Assembly (NCBI RefSeq): GCF_030272615.1
Contig: NC_081407.1
Span: 441,035,213-441,097,212, forward strand
DNA from: Cryptomeria japonica
Lineage: Eukaryota > Streptophyta > Pinopsida > Cupressales > Cupressaceae
Direction: 5' to 3'
DNA: 62,000 nucleotides
This document shows positions 1-11,400 of the stretch, in pieces (the stretch's first letter is position 1; every line of letters begins with the position of its first letter). Both the position numbers and the translations under genes were made by a program. The notes beneath the pieces are model-generated. The model did not search any database, was not told the DNA's origin, and saw only the letters and a list, made by a program, of their open reading frames with translations.

Positions 1-1
1 A

Positions 2-1000
2 GGTGCATTTTCTCAAATTCCTAAGGGAGTAGTATATGCTGAAGACCCTAGGATATACATACATTGTCATATAGAGGAATTAGGAGATGATGAAATCAAG
101 TACATGTATCGAACTATGATTTGTGATGAATCTAGAAATATCAAACCAGAACATAAGATAGTGGAAACCCTAGGTTTTACTGAAATCCTTAGTGTCCCAG
201 ATTTTCCCAAGGATATTATAAGGATTGTGCTAAGCAGAGTTCATGGGGAATTCTTTTGGTTGGAATCAATCCATAAGATCACCAAAGAAGCAGTAAAGGC
301 AGTAACAGGGTTACCTTCCATTGGTAGCAGGCCTGACAGAACTAAAAGGGTCTCCAATGACATAGTAATGGACCTAACCGGTGCAACATTTGACAAAAGA
401 ACTCTAAGGGTAAATGATGTGAAGGATATCAATGTCCAATGTTTCAATATGATTTTAGGCTACAAGGCTACACATGCAAATAGGTTAAACTCAGTATCAA
501 GCCTATAAATCAAAAGTGCATATGATATGGTTAACAACAATGCTAGAATAGATGTGTGTGAATGACTCAAAGATGAATTAATAGACAATCTGAAAAAGAT
601 AAAGGGAGATAAGAAAGGAACCTTTAGATTTGGAAATTTAATTGTATGTTTAATGTTGTATATTACTAAGCAAGTACCTGGTATTGGTAGGAGAGATTTT
701 GGTTTTGACATACCGGTAGGTAAGCAACTTTTGGATACACTAAACAACATGGGAGATAACAGGGAGAAAAACATAAATGAACATTTTCAGGCACTAAAAG
801 CTCGAATGAAGACTAGAACAAGACTGTCATAGGCAATTGTGGATAAATATCAAAAGGAAATATGTTTTGTAATTAAGAAAGATGAAATCTAGATGGAGGC
901 AGTTATCCCTAGGACTATCTGGGTAACTGAAATGGGCTATGAAACAGATGATAACATCATAGAAACTTAAGCAAAAGCCCTCCTTGAAGCACCAAAGGAA
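2..1000 (+). pseudogene. Element-0 long ORF, 5' part (interrupted by Copia-1)
   Basis: The frame is open from the window edge through the stop at 506-508 and continues in phase to 1000, with in-frame stops at 563, 830, 890 and 968. The translated segment is about 333 codons. Residues encoded near 280-330 (ITKEAVKAVTGLPSIGSRP) loosely recall the GLP-containing domain of putative plant transposon proteins, but I do not recognise a named domain. No gag zinc knuckle, protease, RT or integrase motif is present. Removing Copia-1 and one copy of its AGGAA duplication joins codon 998-1000 directly to 14389 in the same frame, so this is the first half of a gene that was continuous before insertion. 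Function unknown; a structural or env-like extra protein is only a guess. Confidence 0.6.
996..1000. repeat. Target-site duplication of Copia-1, left copy (AGGAA)
   Basis: AGGAA lies immediately before the TG of the Copia-1 5' LTR and is repeated exactly at 14384-14388 after the CA of its 3' LTR. A 5-bp duplication is the normal LTR-integrase footprint. Confidence 0.92.
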
Positions 1001-2044
1001 TGTTGGTATTTTGGTATGGTTTTGTCATTGAAGTCAACACCTACTAAATACACCTACTTAGGAGATCCAGCAACATTCACTGGCAAGCAGTAATCTGTGC
1101 AATAGTTACTGGTATATGATCAACCGACAGGATATAATGTTCACCGGTACCTAGAATGACATGAAAGACACTTGGTAATGTCGAAGACATCATGTGGACA
1201 CTTTATTTTGAAGTACTAATCATTGATATATTCTTATTTGCATATTTTCTTTTACCGGCAAATAGGTCCAGGCTATCTAGGGTTACATCGGTAGGATTAT
1301 CTTTTCCAGATTAGCATGGCACGCTATGAAGATGATTTATTATTGATGTAAATGCATTACGCCGACATGTTTAATCGATTATTGCATCAGATATTATTTG
1401 TAAAATGTTTTATTGTAATATCTTGTAGAGCCGACCTACTAAAATTGGTCTTAGGGTATGGTATAAATGTAAGATCTTATTTGTAAGATCAAGTGTGAAA
1501 TGCAAAAAAGATTTGAGTGAAGGTATATGCGAGATCAAGCAGAGGCATACACAAAGACATTATCTGAAGGTGAAGTTAGGTTTTTGTAGAAGCATATCAA
1601 CATTACACCAGTATTGAATTCAGCATATGAAGATGTGATTTTGTATAGTACATTCTTATTGGATTTAACCATCCAACTGTAGTCAGTGTGACTCCCATTT
1701 GTGATTGAGTAGTGAGCTCTAGGCTATTGGCCTTTCTGCATGTGCAGACCCCTCTTTGTACACTTACTATCTGAAGTAGTATCATCTGATTGTGGGTAAG
1801 GATTCCCACCGTGGTTTTTCCCCTTACAAGGTTTCCACATACAAATATTGGTGTCATGTGTTGTGGATGACTTTGTGTTTATGCATTAATTCTTACCGAT
1901 ATGGCAATTTACTATTAACACTGTCTACCAGCATACTTAACTGGTTTACCGGTATTAAGCATTAAGTGGGTTAATAAGTTTTTTGGTTTGAATTTATTAG
2001 ACAACTGATTCACCCCCCCTCTCAGTTGTCTCTGGGACCTAACA
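1001..2044 (+). repeat. Copia-1 5' LTR
   Basis: It starts TGTTGGTATT and ends CCTAACA, giving the TG...CA ends and short inverted termini (TGTT/AACA). It matches 6614-7383 followed by 14108-14383. A hairpin-forming GACAACTGA / TCAGTTGTC pair enclosing a C-rich loop lies near the 3' end (about 2000-2031). The LTR provides the promoter, the polyadenylation region and the R sequence for strand transfer. Confidence 0.95.
1462..1468 (+). promoter_or_regulatory. Probable TATA box of Copia-1 5' LTR
   Basis: TATAAAT sits mid-LTR and is conserved at the matching place in Copia-2 (7852, 13508) and Copia-E (57494-57500, minus strand). Transcription would start about 30 bp downstream, placing the U3/R border near 1495. 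The position is inferred, not mapped. Confidence 0.6.
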
Positions 2045-2046
2045 AT

Positions 2047-2058
2047 TGGTATCAGAGC
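2047..2058 (+). other. Primer-binding site (initiator tRNA-Met) of Copia-1
   Basis: TGGTATCAGAGC is complementary to the 3' end of plant initiator tRNA-Met and begins two bases after the LTR. It is the standard minus-strand priming site of plant copia elements. Confidence 0.93.
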
Positions 2059-2101
2059 CTAGTCCTATTTTTGCATAAATTTAACAACTTGAGGAGATCC
2101 A

Positions 2102-3417
2102 ATGTCTACTAATTATTTCAGAAAGGATAGTCCTAAACTTGATGGAACCAACTATGGGATATGGAAGATCAGAATGGAGACACATCTGAATTGCATTGGT
2201 AAAGACATCTGGGAAGTTACCAAGAATGGTTATACTGCTGTTGTAGCTAGTCAGACTGCTCTAACTACTTTAGCTAAAGATGAAGAAAATGATTGCAAAG
2301 CAAGAGAAGCACTTTTGAGCGCAATATCAGATCAACAAATCATGGGATTATCAGATAGATCTACTGCTAAAGCTATTTGGGATCATTTGGAAACACTGAA
2401 TGAAGGAGATTCCACAGTCAAAATTGCAAAACTTGAAAGCTTCTAAGTCAGGTATGAAGATCTTACAATGGAAGAAGATGAAAGATTTCTTCTTTTATGG
2501 AAAGAGTAAATGAAATTGTTTTGGGTATCAAATGTTGTGGAGGAACCTTGAGTGAGGATGATATTGTTTCAAAAATCTTAAGAGGTTTGCCACCGGCATA
2601 TAAAATGAAGGTTACTACTATAAATGAGTTGAGAACAATGCCTAATACATCAGTAACTAGGGATACATTGATTGGAAAACTTTCAAATTTTGAAATTGAG
2701 GAATTTGGTCCTGTTGCTACTATAAAAACTTATTTGGCCTTCAAAGCATCAACATCATCTGCTCCATCTTTTGACATATCAAACTGGAGAGCCTTTTATG
2801 CAAGAGAACTTGAAGAAACCAGGAAGGAGAATGAAGAGCTTGAAGAACTTGAAGCACTATTTGCAAGAAAAATGCCAAAAGGCCCAATTGGAAGTAAGTA
2901 TGAAGGTAAAGCACCCTTTAAATGTTTTAACTGCAATAAGATTGGTCATATGGCTTCAAGATGCCTTGATAGACATGCTAGACTAAGAGAAGAAGCTAGA
3001 AGAACATACAAACCTAATCCTGAATATCAGAGATACAGATTTAAGAAAAACAAAGATAAATCTTGTTACATTATTGATGAAGATGTGACTAATGATTCTG
3101 ATGAGGATCCAGTAGACAATGGATGGGTCTTTATTGCTATAATAGAAGATCAACCGGCACCTATTGCTCAACTGGTAGAACAAGCCCTAGCAGCTAAAGT
3201 TGAATCAAAGGATGAATGGATTGTTGACTCAGGATGCTCACATCACATGACTGGAGACAAAGGTAAATTCTTGAACTTTCAAGAATACAATGGAGGTTTA
3301 GTAAGATTTGGAGATGACAAAGCCTTTTCAATCAAAGGTATGGTTTCAATATCTCTTGATGGAAAACATAACACTGACAATGTCTACTATGTTGAAGGAT
3401 TAAAACACAATCATTAA
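2102..3417 (+). pseudogene. Copia-1 gag and protease region (broken)
   Basis: Gag starts at ATG 2102, just after a leader shared with Copia-2. It has an N-terminal capsid-type region, an acidic linker and a CCHC zinc knuckle (C-x2-C-x4-H-x4-C, 2932-2973) for RNA packaging. The aspartic protease motif DSG at 3226-3234 is intact, with the usual CSHHMTGD context. Damage: a stop at 2444-2446, where Copia-2 has an Arg codon; a one-base loss near 2485-2495 that shifts frame; and a one-base loss near 3410 that ends this frame at 3417 and moves the integrase into the next frame. Copia-2 is unbroken at all three places, so these are private decay. Confidence 0.92.
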
Positions 3418-3418
3418 G

Positions 3419-6254
3419 TGTTGGTCAATTAGTTGAGAAAGGTTTTCAGTTACAATTTAAAAATGGAAAATGCAAAATCATGAATAGAACTAGTTTGGAA
3501 ATTGCAACCGATAATCAGACTAGATGTAATATCTTTCATTTGAATAACAGTGAAAAGGCATGCTTAATTGCACATATAGATGAAAGTTGGTTATGGCATA
3601 AAAGACTATGTCATGTAAATTTTGACTGCATGGTAAAAATCAGTACTTCTAAAGCAGTTAGAGATCTACCTAAAATTGTGAAACCTCAGAATACAGTTTG
3701 CAAGGAATGTCAATTTGGAAAACAAGTTAGAGCTAGTTTCAAAAGTATTCCAGAAAAATCCAATAATGCTCTTGATTTAATTCACACTGATTTATGTGGT
3801 CCAGCTAGAACTAAGAGCTTACAGGGTGATAGATATTTCATGCTAATTATTGATGATTATTCTAGAATGTGTTGGGTTACTTTTCTCAAAGAAAAATCAT
3901 AAGCACTTGGGAAGTTCAAACTATTCAAAGCAATGGTTGAAAATGAAACTGGTAAGAAAATCAAATGTTTAAGATCAGATCAAGGAGGAGAATTCACATC
4001 TAAAGATATTAATACATTCTGTGAAGTGAATGAAATCAAAAGACAGTTATTAGCACCTCGGAAACCACAACATAATGGAGTTGTTGAAAGGAAAAATAGA
4101 ACTATCTTGGATGCAGCAAGAAGTATGTTATTAGAAGAAAATCTACCACATGTGTACTGGAGAGAGGTAGTAAGCACTGTGTTCTATACATTCAACAAAG
4201 TTTACATCAAAGGTGAAACTGGTAAGACCCCTCATTAACTATGGTTTGGTAATATTCCTACTCTTAAGTACTTCAGAATTTTTGGAAGTAAATGTTATAT
4301 TAGAAGAGGTGAGTATACTGGCAAGTTTGATCCTAGAAGTGATGAAGGAATATTTCTTGGTTATTCATCTAAGAGCAAGGCATGTAGATTTTTAAATAAA
4401 AGATTACAAAAAATTGTTGAGAGTACAAATGTAAAGATTGATGAACAATTCAGAGGAACTTCAAGATATATAGACTCTGAACCGGAAATAGAAATTATGA
4501 CAAATGAACCTACAAAAAATCCACTGGTACAGAATGATGATCCAGTTACTCCGGTATCATCAGAGGATTCCACAGTAATTGAAGAACAACAACAAACTAA
4601 GACACCCCGGTATGTAAGACTGAATCATTCTGAAGATCAGATAATTGGAAGCAAATTTAAAGGAGTCATGACAAGAGGAAGATTGGCGAATGAAGAGGTA
4701 TGTCTTATTTCTCAAATTGAACCATTATCTATCAATGAGGCATGTGAAGACAAATTTTGGATTAAAGCTATGGAAGAAGAATTAGGACAAATTGAGAAAA
4801 ATAATACTTGGACATTAGTTCCCCGGCCTAAAAATAAAAATGTAATTGGAACCAAATGGGTATTTAGAAACAAACTCAATGAAGATGGTAAGGCTGTCAG
4901 AAATAAAGCAAGTCTAGTGTGTAAGGGATATTCTCAGAAAGAAGGAGTTGATTACAATGAAACCTTTGCACCGATAGCCAGAATTGAGACAGTTAGATTA
5001 TTCTTGGCCTTTGCAGCTCACAGGGATTACAAAGTTTATCAAATGGATATTAAATGTGCATTTTTGAATGGAGATCTTGAAGAGGAAGTCTATATTGAAC
5101 AACCTGATGGATTTTCTTTGACAGATGACAATGATATGGTTTGCAGATTAAGAAAAGCTCTGTATGGATTAAAACAAGCCCCAAGAGCTTGGTATGCAAG
5201 ATTGGATAAGTATCTTTTAAAGATTGGTTTTACTAAAGGAAATGCAAATAACAATTTATATTACAAAGTAACTAATGATGACATCTTGATTATTGAAGTA
5301 TTTGTTGATGATATAATCTTTGGAGGAGAAGATGAATTATGCAAAGAATTTTTTCTTGAAATGCAGCAAGAATTTGAAATGTCTATGATTGGAGAAATAA
5401 AATTCTTTTTAGGATTGCAGATTTTACAGACTCATAAAGGTATATTTTTTAGTCAATCTAAGTACTTGAAAGAACTACTTAAGAAATTTGGGATGGAGAA
5501 CTCTAAACCGGTAAGCACACCTATGATTACAAATGACAAATTATCTCAAAGGGATGAATCTACACCTATTAATCAAACTAGATACAAATCTATGATAGGA
5601 GGTTTACTGTATTTGACACAAACCAGACCTGATATTATGAATGCAGTATGTATAGTTTCTAGATTTCAGAGTAATCCTAAGGAAAATCATGAATCAGCAG
5701 TGAAAAGGATTTTTCGGTACTTACAGGGCACAACAAATCTTGGATTATGGTATCCTAAAGATGAAAATTTTGATCTATGTGCATATACAGATGCGAATTG
5801 GGCAGGAGATGTGGATGATAGAAAAAGAGCCACTAGAGGAGCATTCTATCTTGGAAAAAGATTAGTTTCTTGGTTGAGTAAGAAACAGAGTTGTACATCT
5901 TGATCAACAGTAGAATTAGAATATGTTGCAACAGCAACAAACTGTACACAGGTACTTTGGCTTAAGATAATGTTGAAAGACATAAAGGTAAAATGCAAGG
6001 AACCTATTACTATATACTGTGACAACATTGCAGCAATTGATATATCTAAAAATCCGGTATTACATTCTAAAACAAAACATGTTTCTATCAAACTAAATTT
6101 TCTAAGGGAAAAAGTTGAAGAAAAAGAGATAAAACTTGTTTATGTGAATACTAAAGAACAACTTGCAGATATTTTCACAAAACCTTTGCCTAAGGAAACT
6201 TTTGAGTATCTCAGAGATCAGCTCGAAGTCATACCACCACCGGTAGTGACTTAG
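3419..6254 (+). pseudogene. Copia-1 integrase, reverse transcriptase and RNase H (broken)
   Basis: Integrase has the HHCC zinc domain (first His at 3597, Cys pair at 3699 and 3708) and the D-D-E core: Asp in HTD at 3789, Asp in SDQGGEF at 3978, Glu in NGVVERKNR at 4086. RT carries the FVDD catalytic pair at 5307-5312. RNase H follows, with the C-terminal ADIFTKPLP motif typical of plant copia. The frame is constant from about 3420 to 6254, interrupted by stops at 3900, 4236 and 5901. The last stop (TGA) is also in Copia-2. Order PR-IN-RT-RH is diagnostic of Ty1/copia. Confidence 0.94.
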
Positions 6255-6613
6255 ATAGTTGATGATTGTCATCAACCGACAGAATTAAATGGACAAATCT
6301 TTTATTCCGGTATTTGATGAGGAAGCTACTTCTCAGGGGGAGCAGTTGGTATATTGAATTGGTTGGTATTTTGTATGAACTTGACCTTTTGTGACTTTGG
6401 CATTTGATGTCAAAGGGGGAGAGATATCTATGGAAAAACACATTATCCTTTTGGAAAGAAAAAGAGATTTTAAGGGAAAGTTTTTTTGAAAGATTGGTAT
6501 TGTTACTCCCAGGGGGAGAAATGAAAATTGTTGGTTTTTGTATTTGGCATTTCTGTTTTGGCACTTTGATGGTTTTTCCATCTTGTGTTGCCATCAATGC
6601 CAAAGGGGGAGAT
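6255..6613 (+). other. Copia-1 3' untranslated region with four polypurine tracts
   Basis: AGGGGGAG-type purine runs occur near 6335, 6415, 6511 and 6603. The last one (about 6602-6613) abuts the 3' LTR and is the likely plus-strand primer. No coding signal of length is seen. The same array is present in Copia-2, Copia-3 and, inverted, Copia-E. Confidence 0.8.
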
Positions 6614-7383
6614 TGTTGGTATTTTGGTATGGTTTTGTCATTGATGTCAACACCTACTAAATACACCTACTTTGGAGATCTAGCAACATTCACTGGCAAG
6701 CAGTAATCTGTGCAACAGTTACTGGTATATGATCAACCGACAGGATATAATGTTCAGTGGTACCTAGAATGACATGAAAGACACTTGGTAATGTTGAAGA
6801 CATCATGTGGACACTTTATTTTGAAGTACTAATCATTGATATATTCTTATTTGCATATTTGCTTTTACCGGCAAATAGGTCCAGGTTATCTAGGGTTACA
6901 CCGACAGGTTTATCTTTTCCAGATCAGCATGGAACGCTATAAAGATGATTTATTATTGATGTAAATGCATTAAGCTGACATGTTTAATTAGTTATTGCAT
7001 CGGATATTATTTGTAAAATGTTTTATTGTAATATCTTGTAGAGCCGACCTAATAAAATTGGTCTTAGGGTATGGTATAAATGTAAGATCTTATTTGTAAG
7101 ATCAAGTGTGGAATGCGAAAAAGATTTGAGTGAAGGTATATGCAAGATCAAGCAGAGGCATAGATGAAGACATCATCTGAAGGTGAAGTTAGGTTTTTGT
7201 AGAAGCATATCAGCATTACACCGGTACTGAATTTAGCATATGAAGATGCAATTTTGTACAGTACATTCTTATTGGATTTAACCATCCAATTGTAGTCAGT
7301 GTGACTCCCATTTGTGATTGAGTAGTGAGCTCTAGGTTGTTGGCCTTTCTGCATGTGCAGACCCCTCTTTGTACACTTACTAT
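6614..7383 (+). repeat. Copia-1 3' LTR, left portion
   Basis: It aligns with 1001-1780 and stops abruptly at ACTAT (7379-7383), where Copia-2 inserted. It includes a TATAAAT box at 7075-7081. The remaining LTR resumes at 14108. Confidence 0.95.
7379..7383. repeat. Target-site duplication of Copia-2, left copy (ACTAT)
   Basis: ACTAT precedes the Copia-2 5' LTR and recurs at 14103-14107 after its 3' LTR, in the middle of the Copia-1 LTR sequence. Confidence 0.93.
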
Positions 7384-8439
7384 TGTTAGTATTTTGGTAT
7401 GGTTTTGTCATTGATGTCAACACCTGCTAAATACATCTACTTTGGAGATCCAGCAAACATTCACTGGCAAATAGTAAACTGTGCAACAGTTACTAGTATA
7501 TGGTTAACCGGCAGGATATAATGTTCACCGGTACCTGAAATGACATGGAAGACACTTGGTAATGTTGAAGACATCATGTGGACACTTTATTTTGAAGTAA
7601 TAATCATTGGTATAATCTTATTTGCATATTTGCTTTTATCGGCAAATAGGTCTAGGTTATCTAGGGTTACACCGGCAGGCTTATCTTTTCCAGATCAGCA
7701 TGGCACACTATGGAGATGATTTATTATTGTTGTAAATGCATTAAGCCGACATATTCAAATGGTTATTGCATCAGATATTATATTGTTTGTAAAATGTTTT
7801 TATTGTAATATCTTGTAGAGATGACCTACTAAAATTGGTCTTAGGGTATGGTATAAATGTAAGATCTTATTTGTAAGATCAAGTGTGGAATGCGAAAAAT
7901 ATTTAAGGAAGGGTATATATGAGATCAAGCAGGGATATACATGAAGACATCATTTGAAGGTGAAGTTAGGTTTTTGTAGAAGCATATTAGCATTACACCT
8001 GTACTGAATCCAACATATGAAGATGCTATTTTGTGCAATACATTCTTATTGGATTTAACCATCCAACTGTAGTCAGTGTGACTCCCATTTGTGATTGAGT
8101 AGTGAGCTCTAGGTTGTTGGCCTTTCTGCATGTGCAGACCCCTCTTTGTACACTTACTATCTGTAGTAGTATCATCTGATTGTCGGTAAGGTTTCCCACC
8201 GTGGTTTTTCCCCTTACAAGGTTTCCACGTACAAATATTGGTGTCATGTGTTGTGGATGACTTTGTGCTTATGTTTCATGCATTAATTCTTACCGGTATA
8301 GCAATTTTTGTTAACATTGTTTACCAGCATACTTAATTGTCTTACCGGTATTAAGCATTAAGTTGGTTAATAATTTTTTGTTTTGAATTTATTTGACAAC
8401 TGATTCACCCCCCCCTCTCAGTTGTCTCCAGGACCTACA
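7384..8439 (+). repeat. Copia-2 5' LTR
   Basis: It starts TGTTAGTATT and ends GGACCTACA. A TATAAAT box lies at 7852-7858 and the GACAACTGA / TCAGTTGTC hairpin arms flank a C-run near 8396-8426. It pairs with 13041-14102. Confidence 0.95.
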
Positions 8440-8441
8440 AT

Positions 8442-8453
8442 TGGTATCAGAGC
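8442..8453 (+). other. Primer-binding site (initiator tRNA-Met) of Copia-2
   Basis: TGGTATCAGAGC begins two bases after the LTR end, identical to that of Copia-1. Confidence 0.93.
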
Positions 8454-8496
8454 CTAGTCCTCTTTTTGCAGAAGTTTAACAACTTGAGGAGATCCA

Positions 8497-11400
8497 ATGT
8501 CTACTAATTATTTCAGAAAGGATAGTCCTAAACTTGATGGAACCAAGTATGGGATATGGAAAATCAGAATGGAGACACCTCTGAATTGCATTGGTAAAGA
8601 CATCTGGGATGTTACTAAGAATGGTTATACTGCTGCTGTAGTTGGTCAGACTACTCCTACTACTTTAGCCAAAGATGAAGAAAATGATTGCAAAGCAAGA
8701 GAAGCACTTTTGAGCACATTATCAGATCAACAAATCATGGGATTATTAGATAGATCCACTGCAAAAGCTATTTGGGATCATTTGGAAACACTGAATGAAG
8801 GGGATTCCACAATCAAAATTGCAAAACTTGAAAGCTTCCGAGTCCGGTATGAACATCTGAAAATGGAAGAAGATGAAAGGATTTCTATTTTTATGGAAAG
8901 AGTAAATGAAATTGTTTTGGGTATCAAATGTTGTGGAGGAACCTTGAGTGAAGATGAGATTGTCTCAAAAATATTAAGAGGTTTGCCACCAGCATATAAA
9001 ATGAAGGTTACTGCTATAAATGAGTTGAGAACAATGCCTAATACATCAGTAACTAGGGATACATTGATTGGAAAACTTTCAGCTTTTGAAATTGAGGAAT
9101 TTGGTCCTGTTACTACTATAAAAACTGATTTGGCCTTCAAAGCATCAACATCATCTGCTCCATCCTTTGACAAATTAGACTAGAGAGCCTTTTATGCAAG
9201 AGAACTTGAAGAAACTAGGAAGGAGAATGAAGAGCTTGAAGAACTTGAAGCACTATTTGCAAGAAAAATGCCAAAAGGTCCAATTGGAAGTAAGTATGAA
9301 GGTAAAGCACCCTTTAAATGTTTTAACTACAATAAGATTGGTCATATGGCTTCAAGATGCCCTAATAGACATGCTAGACTAAGAGAAGAAGCTAGAAGGA
9401 CATACAAACCTAATCCTGAATATCAGTGATATAGATTTAAGAAAAACAAAGATAAATCTTGTTACATTGCTGATGAAGGTGTGACTGATGATTCTGATGA
9501 GGATCCAGCAGACAACGGATGGGTCTTTGTTGCTATAACAGAAGATCAACCGGTACCTATTACTCAATTGGTAGAACAAGCCCTAGCAGCTAAAGTTGAA
9601 TCAAAGGATGAATGGATTATTGACTTAGGATGTTCACATCACATGACTGGAGACAAAGGTAAATTCTTGAACTTTCAAGAATACAATGGAGGTTTAGTAA
9701 GATTTGGAGATGACAAAGCCTGTTCAATCAAAGGTAAGGGTTCAATATCTCTTGATGGTAAACATAACACTGACAATGTCTACTATGTTGAAGGATTAAA
9801 ACATAATCTTTTAAGTGTTGGTCAATTAGTTGAGAAAGGTTTTCAGTTACAATTTAAAAATGGAAAATGCAAAATCATGAATAGAACTGGTTTGGAAATT
9901 GCAACCGGTAATCAGACTAGAGGTAATACCTTTCATTTGAATAACAGTGAAAAGGCATGCTTAATTGCACATATAGATGAAAGTTGTCTATGGCATAAAA
10001 GACTATGTCATGTAAATTTTGATTGCATGGTAAAAATCAGTACTTCTAAGGCAGTTAGAGATCTACCTAAAATTGTGAAACCTCATAATACAATTTGCAA
10101 GGAATGCCATTTTGGAAAACAAGTTAGAGCTAGTTTCAAAAGTATTCCAGAAAAATCCAATAATGCTCTTGATTTAATTCACACTGATTTATGTGGTCCA
10201 GCTAGAACTAAAAGCTTACAAGGTGATAGATATTTCATGCTAATTATTGATGATTATTCTAGAATGTGTTGGGTTACTTTTCTCAGAGAAAAATCAGAAG
10301 CACTTGGGAAGTTCAAGCTATTCAAAGCAATGGTTGAAAATGAAACTGATAAGAAAATTAAATGTTTAAGATCAGATCAAGGAGGAGAATTCACATCTAG
10401 AGATTTTAATACATTCTGTGAAGTAAATGGAATCAAAAGATAGTTATCAGCACCTCGGACACCACAACAGAATGTAGTTGTTGAAAGGAAAAATAGAACT
10501 ATTTTGGATGCAGCAAGAATTATGTTATCAGAAACAAATCTACCACATGTGTACTAGAGAGAGGCAGTAAGCACTGCTGTCTATACATTCAACAAAGTTC
10601 ACATCAAAGGTGAAACCGGTAAGACCCCTCATGAACTATGGTTTGGTAATACTCCTACTCTTAAGTATTTCAGAATCTTTGGAAGTAAATGTTATATTAG
10701 AAGAGATGAGTATATTGGCAAGTTTGATCCTAGAAGTGATGAAGGAATATTTCTTGGTTATTCTTCTAAGAGTAAAGCATATAGATGTTTTAATAAAAGA
10801 TTACAAAAAATTGTTGAGAGTACAAATGTAAAGATTGATGAACAATTCAAAGGAACTTCAAGGTATATAGACTTTGAACTAGTAATAGAATTTATGACAA
10901 ATGAACCTACAATAAATCCACTAGTACAAAATGATGATCCAGTTACTTCGGTATCATCAGAGGATTCCACAGAAATTGAAGAACAACAACAGACTAAGAC
11001 ACCCCGGTATGTAAGATTGAATCATTCTGAAGATCAGATAATTGGAAGCAAATTTAAAGGAGTCATGACAAGAGGAAGATTGGCGAATGAAGAGGTATGT
11101 CTTATCTCTCAAATTGAACCATTATCTATCAATGAGGCATGTGAAGAGAAATTTTGGATTAAAGTTATGGAAGAAGAATTAGGACAAATTGAGAAAAATA
11201 ATACTTGGACACTAGTTCCTCGGCCTAAAAATAAAAATGTAATTGGAACCAAATGGGTATTTAGAAACAAACTCAATGAAGATGGTAAGGTTGTCAAAAA
11301 TAAAGAAAGGCTAGTGTGTAAGGGATATTCTTAGAAAGAAGGAGTTGATTACAATGAAACCTTTGCACCGATAGCTAGAATTGAGGCAGTTAGATTATTC

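Noticed and set aside
1603-1857. Antisense ORFs recurring within each copia LTR (also 7148-7423, 8026-8247, 13683-13904, 20705-20902, 57119-57526)
   Set aside because: They recur because the LTR recurs. They lie across the R/U5 region, are short, and differ in frame ends between copies; no conserved product is evident.
2047-2058. tRNA-Met gene fragment
   Set aside because: Only the 12 bases complementary to the tRNA 3' end are present, directly after an LTR, so it is a primer-binding site.
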